64,000 nucleotides of DNA from Doris montereyensis (lineage: Eukaryota; Mollusca; Gastropoda; Nudibranchia; Dorididae): the NCBI GenBank assembly GCA_037039925.1, contig JAXRKP010000060.1, positions 104,501 to 168,500 of the forward strand, read 5' to 3'. A program made the position numbers and the translations under genes. Position 1 is the stretch's first letter. Each line of letters opens with the position of its first letter. Shown here in pieces: positions 32,601-44,600 of this stretch. The notes beneath the pieces were generated by a model. The model worked only from the letters and a program-made list of their open reading frames with translations. It made no database searches and was not told where the DNA came from.

Positions 32601-35600
32601 CTCCCGCCACCGGTCCCATTTATTTTCTCTTATTATTTCATTGTATATCAACCTCGGATTATATCACCTACTTTGAGACTAGAAGCTACTTAAAATCATC
32701 TCTGAAAACTAAATCACATGACAGTGAAGAAGCTCCATTTTTAGAGAAAGATAGAAATAAAAAAAATGTTAAATCTTTTACTTTTATGCATTCAATTTGT
32801 AGATAAAGCATCAGGATATGAGAATAAAATTTTGAATTTAAAGACAAAAACCCCAACCCAGCTCCCTTAATGTTTTGCTGATAAAACACATGTACAACAC
32901 ATTTTTCAGGTACAAAGAAGCTAAATCTCAGGATAAAGAAAATGTGATTGTGAGGATTGCTGCTAAAGTAAGTTCCACTGAGACATTTATTACATTGAAT
33001 TACTTCTTTTGTTGTTTTAAAAGTTTTAATATATCTGAGAGACTGATAGTGGCCTGAACATTGCAATGAGTGTTGATTTGCAAAATTAAATGCAAAAAGT
33101 AGACATCCATAATATAAATCTATCTCTTTTCAGGTTATTCAAGAGTTCCCAAACGAATTTACAATTTGTCAGTTATTATCAGCCAGTTGATTTCCTGTAT
33201 GACTTATACATGAAGTTGTTTTGGGTTTTTTTCTTCATCTTCCTCTTTTTCTTCTTCAATCTTTCAAGATTTTTACAGAGCTATTTCTTTGACTTTCTTA
33301 TTTAAAGAAAAATTTGACTATTGCAATATTTAATCAAATTAAGCTCACATTATATCTGTTGAATAATAGATGACCTCTGAAACATGGACTTTTAAAACAA
33401 AAAAAAAGACGTATTTATTCTCTGACAAGCTGTGGCCTCGTGTTTTGAATATCATCTTTTGTTTTTCTAGGTTGGTTTGGCTTCTTCTCTCAATGCCTGT
33501 AGCTGAATGCCACCCCAGATGCAATGTACAGAAAAATAGTCACAATTGTATTACCATTTAATAAAAAAAAAAGTTAAAAATTCTTTTGAAAGAGCAAGAC
33601 AAAACAAAGACATTGGCAAATGGCTGGCTGAAAAGCCAAATTTTATCAAATTTTTGTCCCACATTTGTATTTTCTTTCAATTTTCCATAGAATGATATTT
33701 CTCCGTGTCTTCTTGCAAGAATCATCCTAGAAGAGTATTACTGGAATGATGTGGAACACACCAGAACTAGAGAAAAGTCTGAAGGGAGAGCATCACGTAT
33801 GTGCTATGGTAGACTTGTACAGTGTTTTGGGTTTTTAATTTTTTAATTTTCATGTTCAATAGATATATAAATGATTGCCAAGAAAATTTATTTTTTAGTT
33901 TGATTTCAAATTGTTTTGACTCTGAGCTATTCAATTTTCATTAAAATATCAATGGAAATAAGTTATCACTGTACACTGTGTAGATTTCTCGATTTTCCCC
34001 TTGTTTTCTTATATAATTACCTAGATTTAGTGACTGTTCAAAGAATATTTTAAATGCAAAAACAATCCATCTATTTAGTATATGATATGAATCAGTATCT
34101 TTCATGATGTCCAGTTCCAGCAAGGCTGATTAATTAGACCTATAAGAATTACCATTAAGTGCTGCAAAACTAACCACAATGTAAAGCTTCCTGGCGACCC
34201 TTCACTGACTTCAGTCAACGTGACCCAGGAGCAGCCCCGCTGGCCAACTAAGAGAGATGATTCTTGGGTGCTGTGTTTTAATACGGTCAACATGTCATAA
34301 CTTGCATCAAGTTTGAGAACGCCTTGGAGAACCAATTATGTTTGTACTATACGCACCTCTTTACCTTCTTCTTTTCAGTTCCACCAGGGTTCATGACTGA
34401 CTGCATTAGGAACATTGCCAAGCTACCGAATCCTTTCTTAGCAAGAGAATTGTATGAGGTAATGCTTGGTAAATTTAAAGATAAAAAAGATGAAGATAGA
34501 TGTATTGTTTGTGACCCAATCCAAGTGCAGACTGATCAATTTTACATCATTTTATCCCAGTAGTCTGTTTCATTCAAAGTCCTTAACTTTACGGGGAGCA
34601 TACATTACAACTGCCTGTTAGTGGCTCATATAAAAACTTTCTGACGAGATCCTTCTCTGCCTACAGCTGAGTAAGTTAAGACAGCAGAGTGAAGAATCTT
34701 TCCCAAGAGTACAGCGGTGTAAATCAACTCTCTGGCCAGCCAGGGTTTTGAAGAAATGTCATCAAAATCTTAAAGAACGTGAACAAAGAATGTATCTTAT
34801 GAGGAAGCTTTATAAGTTTCAAATTGATAACACTCTAATAAGACTTTCCCATCAAACTTGCATAAAGAGTATCATTATTTTTAGTATAACTGCATGGGGA
34901 GGAAATACGAGAGATAGAGAAAAGGAGAAATTTAATAGGACACTGAAACACATAGGGAAACTCATAAATGATGTAGAGTGAAGTCGCCAGCACTCGCACA
35001 CTAACGGTCGGAAGGGGCATGTCACTCTTGTAACTTAAGCTCTTTGTGCTTGATCCTGAATTTGATGCTACCATGTTTAAGAGTTATCTTTTCCTGAGCG
35101 AGAGGTGGCGTGTCGAGCCCATTGTGTGATTGACTTTCGCACACGACCCTTTTTCGCACGACCATTATGGTTCCCCCCCCCCCATCTCGCACACCAAACT
35201 TGAGAGTTGCCTGAAGTCGCACAGCCTGTGCTCCGGCACTCGCACAGTCTCAAAGTGCACTGTAAATGACCCCGATTTATGATCAAATCCAAAGTTTTTA
35301 TACAATTTAGCTCAGTTAAAAGCTTTGAGAGTTGTTTCATTGCTAACAATGGCTAACTCACCCCCAAAACAGTTCCATAACCCTCTCACAATTAATTTAC
35401 TCACAATTAATTTACTCATGTCACACAGCTAGCGCCAGCAGTTACCCACTCACTCTATGACACCTTAATTAAAACACATGATGTCGCACAGACAGCAGTC
35501 ACACACTGTAGTGTAAAACAGAAGAACTGAGAAACAAATGTTGGATATACAAGTCATGATTTTATTTATGATAATACTTAACAACTTTCACAAACATGTT

Positions 35601-38600
35601 ATTTTCTCAATCTCATTCATGCTCATCCCTTGCAAACTTGCATCCTTGAGACAACCTATGTGAAACCACCTCCCACAATCGCAGCCAATCCATTCACAAA
35701 ATTCACTGTCTTTCTCACCAACTCAGAATATTTTATATTCTTTAGGCGAAATTTTATAGTTGAAGTCATTTCTGAAAGTGAAAGATTTGTTAATCAGTTT
35801 TGTTACTCAAAAATTAAAATATGAACTCTCTTTCTCTCTCTCCAGCAAAACGTAGTTTAAAAGCCCCACAAAAAATAGCCGTAGTCAGCATCGTATTATG
35901 CTTTACTACTCAATTTACTCAAATATGAGTGAGTTGGGCGCTGTGCGACTAGTGGCACTCCTATAGAAAAATGATCCCCCTTTCGCACAGTCCCATAAAC
36001 AGCATAATAGCTACGAACACGCGGCACTCCAAGGCATAGTTAAATATAGAAGGGATTTTCCAGTCATTCTCAACAACAAAAACTAAATATAGAATTATTC
36101 CCATAATTCCATATCACTAAGTAAAGTTACAGGGCCCACTAGCGAAAAATAAAAATAGCGGATGTTCTTGCTTACTTCTCGATTCGCGAAGATTTTCTTG
36201 TAAAAAATATAGCAGATAAGGACGTGTCGTCTCAAAAATAGGTAGGAAGCGAAGGAAAGGATAACTGTGCATGTGCGATACGTGGTGGCGGGGAAAACAG
36301 CGTAATTTCGGTAACAATCGACGCGAAAGCACGAAGTGTGCGAGAGATGGGCGTGTGCGAGTACTGGCGACTTGACTCTAGAACCGGAGAACTTTGAAGA
36401 TCTGTATGAGATTCAATGCAAGATCAAACTCAGGAGTATACTTAAAGACAACACCCACTCTTTTTTCTCCATACCCAAAACAAGTAGTAGAAGCGGTTGA
36501 CTGATACATTTCAAATTCCGCACTGAGAGATATTTTAGATCTTTTCTTCCAAGCGCCATACGAAAGTTTGACCATACCTTACTTTGAAAGCACAATGGCG
36601 TTTTCCTCACAATGTTTAAGAAATGTAAATTGATGGATGGTGAATGAATGATTTATGATAAGTTAATGAATGTGTATGAAGCTAAACTGATTTGTCTATC
36701 TTTAAAAAAAATATTTTTTTTATGTTTATTGTTTCACCGCACTATTTATTTAACCACCTTTGAACTTTTGTAAACATTTAATGATTAACTAAGTTAAATT
36801 TGTTTTTAATTTAAATGCATTGATGTATTCTTTTATTTTTAAAATGGAAATTGTGATAACACAAGTATTATTTCCTTTTTTAAAGGATCAATAAAGATGA
36901 TTGAAATTGAAGTCATGATTACAACCTCACTACACTACCGATTACACCACCACATCCCTATACATTTTGTTAATTTGAAGAAAAAAATTGAATCTAGGGA
37001 GTATTTTTGTGTAGTAACATTATGAAATACACTGCAGCTCTTTTATAACATTCATTTTCTTGCCATTCTAGCTGTTTAGCTCCCATTGTATCTTCCCCCC
37101 CCCCCTCCCTCACCTCCTTTTCTTTAACATTGCCATTGGTGGGTGATAGTGGTAGGTCCTACCTCTTTCCTATCACTCTTTCATGTCTTTCATCTTGCTG
37201 TTTCTTCTAAATTCATCCAGGGGTAATTGCAGTCAAACAAACAAAACCTCCAATTTTACAGAGGTAACTTTCCTCTTTTGTTTTTCAATTTTTGCCAAAT
37301 TTTTCACAATCTTTTGCACAAGTTTTGTCAATTTTTTAATGATTTCTTTTCCACAGACAATGGTACTTGATAACTTTTATGGACCAGTTGTTGATAGCAT
37401 AAAAAAAGTAAGCGAATCCCACATATTGTATTAAACTTGCCCATAAAAGTAAGGAGTTTCTCCTGTTATGTAAAAGTAAGAAAGGTATGCGATTTGAGTT
37501 TGGCATATTGCTTATTTATCTGGAGTTTTAGTTATTAATTTTACTGTTATATACTGCATACTCATTTTCTTTATAAATATTACTCATTTTCTGTATTCTA
37601 GTTTACATTGTATGATAATAACCTTATCTAGATCTAATTTGAATTTTTCTTTTATGAAAGTATCATGTTTATTTTGATACTGGTTTTCAAAATATATGTT
37701 GCCTTTGACTTGATTTCCAATACTGAATTTAAAGCAAGTATGCAAATGTGTTTATTCATAATGATATGTACTCTTTATTTATATCTGTCAGTCAAAAGAG
37801 TCAGCAAAATATGTGTTGTTGCTTTTCTTAAACACTGATCATGCACTCTACATTTTCCCCCATCTCCATTCTTTTTTCTTATTTTCCCCCCTCTAAATAA
37901 AAACAAAGGTTATGTGGCGTTGAGTATGAGGTGATTTTGAGATCACATTGCCAGCAAGCAGAACTCAGCTTTATTGGTTAGTGTCTGACCTGTTCTTAAT
38001 CATTCTTATCTTTATATTTACCCTTATTACGCCTTTAACACATGTTCCTTTTATCATTTACATCTATTATTTGTTTGATATAGTCCTAAATGAAGTGTTG
38101 GTTTCTTGTCTTTCAATTTACTTCACATTGATAGATTACAGTAAAATAAAGTTAATCTTACGGCTATAATTTGTGTATTTTTTAAATGTGTTGTAATGTT
38201 TTATAATCATAGTTATTATTATTTTAATTGTAATGACATGGAAAAAAACAAAGACTGATTGATTTTATAATTGTATTAAGGAATAGTGTGGTGTCCACCG
38301 TTTTGAAACAGGAGGCACCTTGATGATTTGTGTATTGCATGGGATGTTGTTCAGAGCTTTGTCAGCACAAAAAATATAAATATAACTGTATCAATTAAAA
38401 TATATACATGTGTTTTTAATATGGTATTGATAAATATGTAATGATTCATGTGAGTTCTGTGTCGTGTACTTTCAGAGGAAGATCAGATGAGGAAATATGG
38501 TTATGACAAGACACCTGATATAAAGTTAAAGTTACCAATAGGTAAGATTTACATCGTTACAAATGTAAATGTTTGCTGATTCAATTAGCAAAATGCTGCT

Positions 38601-41600
38601 TTGACAAGTTGGTTTGTTTTAATTTAGGATGCATGCAAATATAACAACATAATCAAAATGAGCAGGTTGAACTCACTTGATTTATATCAAATAGTTTTGT
38701 AATTTCTTTCATATTGTTTGTCTCCTGTATTCTACATAAAAGCATCTTATAAGTCTCACTGTATTATTGTTTTAGACCTTAAACAAAATATATTATGCTA
38801 TTCCTCACCCCTTTCTGCTATCCTTATTCTGTTTGATGTGATTTGATTAAAAATAATTTCAAGTATTGGCATTGCTTTTCAGCAATAAATGGAACCGTAG
38901 TGAACTGGATTGAAAGCAAGGCATCATTTGGGGATCCAATCAACCATCAGCAATACATGATTGATCAATTTCTGCCATATTGTAATAGGTATGACTATAG
39001 TATAATTATACTTTGCTGTACAATTTAATCTTTTGCAAAAAAACATTGTGTTAAGTGTGCTTCATTAGGGCCTTCATGAATTTGATCATTGTCTACACAT
39101 TATAAAGTGTAGAGTCTTACAATACAGTACTTATCCCCATTATATTAAAGTGAAAATAAATTCTTATTACGGCATCAAGGTCTATAGAGCTGGAGCTTGG
39201 CCGGGTTTCTGTTGCTTAAAGCAGAACAGGATTTACAAACTACAACGAGGATTCAAGCCACAACCTCCTATTAGTTCTATAGATCACTAACACCACATCT
39301 CATATTTTATATGTACATGTATATATAAATATTTATTTTGTATTACTGGCTGCCCTTGATTGAAGATACCAGTCTCATTAAAATTGCTTGCAGCTCGTGC
39401 TAAATTTGTGTATAAATAGCTATTTAACATTTCAACATCAAAATCTATTCTTGACCTTATTGTAGAACATTGATAACTTTCTAATAAGTTATTACATCTG
39501 TTCTGAGCATACGAAACACAAATTAGTGAAACAAAGTCTGTATGTATTACCATGGAAGAATTAGATTTACAGTATGAGGAAAGGAAAGGGAAAATTCCAT
39601 GTAATAATGTTGAAAACCCAAATACTTTGGTGTTTGCCTAAGAGAACGCTCTTTCATGTAACATTTTTTGTTGTCGTCAAAAGGCCTAAGCGTCTGCTAA
39701 ACTCAATGCAATAAAACAAATTAAAATTCAGATCATAAATCATTGATGATGGTTTTCCGCGGAAATCCACGGTTTTGAAGTCAAGGGGTTCCTCGTTTTC
39801 CACGACTTTCCGCTGATTGTCAATTCTGCGGAATTTTACGAATCCGACATTATGTTCCTCCGGGAACTTAGTGGGAACCGTGAACCTATCTGATGTACGG
39901 AAACACTTCTGTGAATGCTATTTGCGGTCAATATCTGAGATTTTCTTTCTTCCTTTCTAGAGGTAGACTCTGCTTTTCCTTTTATTTTGAAATTATCATT
40001 GCTTTGCTAGATCTATAGATCTAATTATAATCTAGATCTACTGTGGTGATCGTCAATTTCAAATCATGAAGACTCTTGGTAAAGCAAAGGTGGGTGTGCC
40101 AAGGAAATAGACTCCAAAGTTAAAAACAAATTTAGGTTTGAGTGGTTAGAGACGCCTGTAAAATTAAAATCAAAGAAACTTGGTGAATTGGAGGTGAAAT
40201 TTGGAGATTCGATTGAGAAGGTGGTTCTTGCTGGAAAAGCCCTATGTTCATATTGCAATGATATGGTCAGTTATGGTGGGAAAGGCAAAAGTCGAGTGGA
40301 GCATAAGGAGACGAACTATACTCTTGGTGGTCAGTTTTCAGAAAAGACCAAAGAGACACCCCTTTTCCCTTTGTTTAGATCTAACAACAAACCCAATCAA
40401 ACAATTCTGTTTTCACTTCTGCACCATCCCCTAGTGAAGATGATAGTGACAGTTGTAGATTGATTCCTCTTAGTGATCGCACTGCCAATTTAGAAGCTAT
40501 GATTTTGAGCATGATGGCGGAAAACAACATTTCTTTTCTGTCGCCCAAAGCTGGTAGAGTTGATTCGGGAGTGTTCAAATGATCCAAAGGCCCTAGCTTG
40601 TGTTTCCTAGATAGATGCACAGCAGCATATAAACTAAAATATAAAGTATCGGACTTCTTCAACAAAGGCATTGTGGAATGTATGAAAACTTATCCGTTTT
40701 CTTTGAATATCGATGAAGGAACCTCATCTAACAACAAAAAGTGTTAGCTGTGTTGGTTAACTACTTTAGCACAGTTAAAGAGAAAGTTGTGATAGAACAT
40801 TTAGCTTCTCTAGAACTGATCAAGGCAGACGCATTGACAATTTTCAATGCCATCAAAGATCTCGTAGACAGTAAATCCATTCCTTGGAAGAATCTACAGT
40901 CGTGTCTGTTTGACTCGTGTAGTGTCATGAGTGATGCACAATTGGGAGCTGAAGCACGTCTATGGGAACATGCTCCTCACCTTCTTGATATTAATGGTGA
41001 CTCCTGTCACCATATACGCAAATGCAGTCAAGTACTTTTGCAACCCTTTGAAGGTTGGATAGAAAGGCTCTTCCATGACCTGAATACTGATTTCAAATGG
41101 TCGTCTGTTTCCAAAGACGTTCTTGCAGAGTTGTGTGATATTTTTAATGTGAAGTACAGTGCTCCTCAACTTTTCATTTCACACAGATGGCTTTCTGTGT
41201 ATAACACATCTCTGTCTACTCTCAGAATGTTAGACATGCTCAGGTTGTTTTACTATCCATTCATTTCTGCCCTCAAATTCACAAAAAATGGGATCAACGA
41301 CTTCATTCATCGCTTCTACAAACCAGACAGCAAGGCTGCCATCAAAGCGCACCAAATGTTTCAGCGTTTGAAAAACATGTATAAAACTCTGAGCAAGGAG
41401 AATAGAGGTCGCAAGCAGAGAATAATTGATCGACTGTTCACAAATTTCACCAAGACAAATTTGATTGTGAACGTTTATTCTTCAGCTCTGCCAATGTTGA
41501 AAGAATATGTGTGTGCATTTCAAAGTATTGAGCCAATGGTACACAAGATACATGATTTCCAGGTCAGTACTACAAAGAAGTTTCTAGCCAGTTTCCTTAA

Positions 41601-44600
41601 GCCAGAGAAAATCGTGGACCTTAGTCCCAAGCAGCTTCTCAAACTTGATATTGGTAGTGTGGAAAAGGACATATTTATTGGCAAGACAGCTTAAAAAATC
41701 CTCAAGGGTTTTACTGACCAAAACAGTTTCCTCATGACTGTATCAAGAGCATATAGTATATGTGCCAAACACCTTCTCAAAACTCTACCTCTTGATAACA
41801 AGTTCATTGCATGCCTTTCTGCCCTTGATCCAGAAGTGTTTTGTCATTCAGTAGTGAGGAAATCTCTCAACAGTCTCATGGATTACTTTCATCACTACTT
41901 GAATCCTGCAGAAATGAATCTACTGGCCAATGAAATCAAGGATTACTGGATCACCCAAAACCAGTACACCAATGAAAGAGTGGATGTGTGGTGGAGCAAG
42001 CAAACCAATTTCCCAACCATTCAGAAGTTGGCAAGAGCCTGCCTTTCCATCGTCCACAGCCCACAGGTTGAAGGTTCCTTCTCCAGGATGAAAGGTATAA
42101 TGAAGGTGAAGTCTGGCAAGATGGCTGTATCAACATTTTCATCTGTTCAGACCTTTAAATATTCCTTGATGTCCAGAGACACATCTGCAGTGAAGTGTTT
42201 CCAAAGGAAAGATACTTTGCACTCCAATAGACCCACATCTTGTAAGATCAATGTCAACAGCACATGCAAGATATAGGAAACAGCTTGATGCAATTTGGGC
42301 CAAAGAGGAGGAGAGAAAGAAAGCTCTGGATCAGCAGGTGCATGTCTTGACAGCAAATGCTAAGGCAAATTCCATCAAGAAGCTTGCCATCAAAAGGGCC
42401 TTCAAGATACATCAGTCTATAATGGAAGGGCCTTCCAATAAGAGAAGGAAAGTTAACCCCCCCCTCCGCCTCCCATCCTTTCCCTCCCCCCTTCTACCCT
42501 TCCACTCCCTCCCTCCCCGCCCCCCCTTTGGCATGTGTACATTTACCATTTTACTCAAGTTCTGGATTGTGTAAGTGTATTATAGTTATTTTTACACTAG
42601 TTTGTCCTCTATATTATATAAAAATGAGGGTCCTAAAGAGAAAATTGTGATTTTGGTGGGTCACGCAAAATTTTCCTCCTTTTCACTTTTGGTCACCAGC
42701 ATCACTGATAAATACTGCGTTTCTCTCCATCTGGAACATGTCATTGTAGATCTATATCATGTTGTAGGCTTTACGACCACTGCCAGCCATTACCTAGCCA
42801 ACATCAGGCTCTATGCGAGACATTCACCAGATAAACGATTTGATTGACACCTACGATTCACAACAGCACGCAATGCTTGCAGACCAGTTGCCATCATTGA
42901 AACATCTTGACCATATAACAGGCACTACCGTAAATAATGCAAACTAGAAGCATGTTTTCACTGATAAACAGCTGATAGCGGTCTGGATTAAAACTGAATT
43001 AGGCCTTATTGTTTGATGTCAATCATCCATTGAAATGTAACAGCTACCTGGTGTTGTGATCAATAGAAATACAAAAGAGGAATATAATTTTATAGAAATG
43101 CACACTGCCTCATTCTTCCTAATCTTTCTTCTACATCCTCCTCCCTCTTGTTTTGAGTCTGAGCTCTAAGCCTCAGGTCTGACAATAAACATTAGGAAAT
43201 AATTATCTAGGCTACACCTGCTATGTATTCAGTATTTGCTGAAGAGACAGTCCAGCTAAGAGGCCGTGGAATAATACGGAGCCACAGTGGAGTGAAGTCA
43301 AATGTGAAAAACGACATTAAGTGAAAACTCCACCAATAAAGACAGGACAAACATGTGACGTTTAACATATAACCCTTCATCAGACAATAAACAAGAAATA
43401 TCAAGATCTAAGCACTACCTAAGGCATCGCACATTGTGATGCCAAAAGAAAAACAGAAAAGGAGGAAGAAAGAAAGAAAAAAACGGTGATGATAAGAAGA
43501 GTGAGTACAAGGGAAAGTGAAAACTATATAGAGCGAGAATGGAAGGTTCAGATCAAGACTGAAATAAAAATATGAAAATAAGTAAGTAATAAAAGGCGAG
43601 AAGAAGAGAGAAAAAGAAAAAAGAAGGAAAAGAGAGAGAGGTGAGAGTATGGGAAACAGGAACGAAAGAAGAGAATAACTATAAGATTAGATCTATATCT
43701 CACTGAGTCTAGAAAGAAGAAATGATAGAGAATGAATGAAAAGAAGTATCAATCAAGGCTAAAAAGTTTACAATAAAGGTGCGAAATGTATACAATTTAC
43801 AAATGTATCGATACAATTAAGGGGATAGAGTAAACGACTTATCTGGAATTATCTGACTTAGTTTCAAGCTTCGAAAGCATATCTGCTAGTGCTATCTGGC
43901 ATTCATTCTCTATTATTTCTTCTTTCTAGACCCAGTGAGATATGGATCTAGTCTTATAGTTATCTTCTTCTGTCGTTCTTGTTTCCCATACTCACACCGC
44001 TCTCTCTCTTTCCTTTTTTTTCTTTTTCTCTTTCTCTCTCTCTCTCTCTCCTTCTCGCCTTTTATTACTTTCTTACTTATTTATTTTTATTTCAGCCTAT
44101 ATCTGAACCTTCCATTCTCGCTCCTATATATTCTTCACTTTCCCTTCTACTCACTCTTCTTATCATTACCGTTTTTTTCTTTCTTTCTTCCTCCTTTCTG
44201 TTTTCCTTCTGATATCACAATGTGGGATGCCTTAGGTAATGCTTAGATCTAGATTCTAGATATTTCTCGTTTGTTGTCTGACGAAGGGTTATACCCGAAA
44301 TGTCACATGTTTTTTCTGTCTTTATTGGTGGAATTGTCACTTATTGTCATTTTTCACCAGCTAAGAAGTCATGTCTTATTGACCTTTTAGGTGTAGACCA
44401 CAGTGTGTTCAAAATTATCAAATTCAGGGTATCTGTGTCCATACTCTTTAAAGACATACGTCTCAGGACAATTAATTATATATGTCCATACTTCAGTATT
44501 AGAAATCAGGGTTTGAAGATATACAGATGTATGATAATTATAAAAAAACCAATCTATCTTTGCCTGGGTTCAATGATAATATTGCTGATTAACTTTCTCT

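Noticed and set aside
32672..32765. Alternative CDIN1 exon 3 ([14 protein letters not shown] frame)
   Set aside because: It has no usable donor site, and the segment 32369-32430 fits the family, phase and splice sites far better.
43935..44246. Phe/Leu/Ser-rich membrane-like proteins
   Set aside because: They are translations of the pyrimidine-rich arm of the foldback element.
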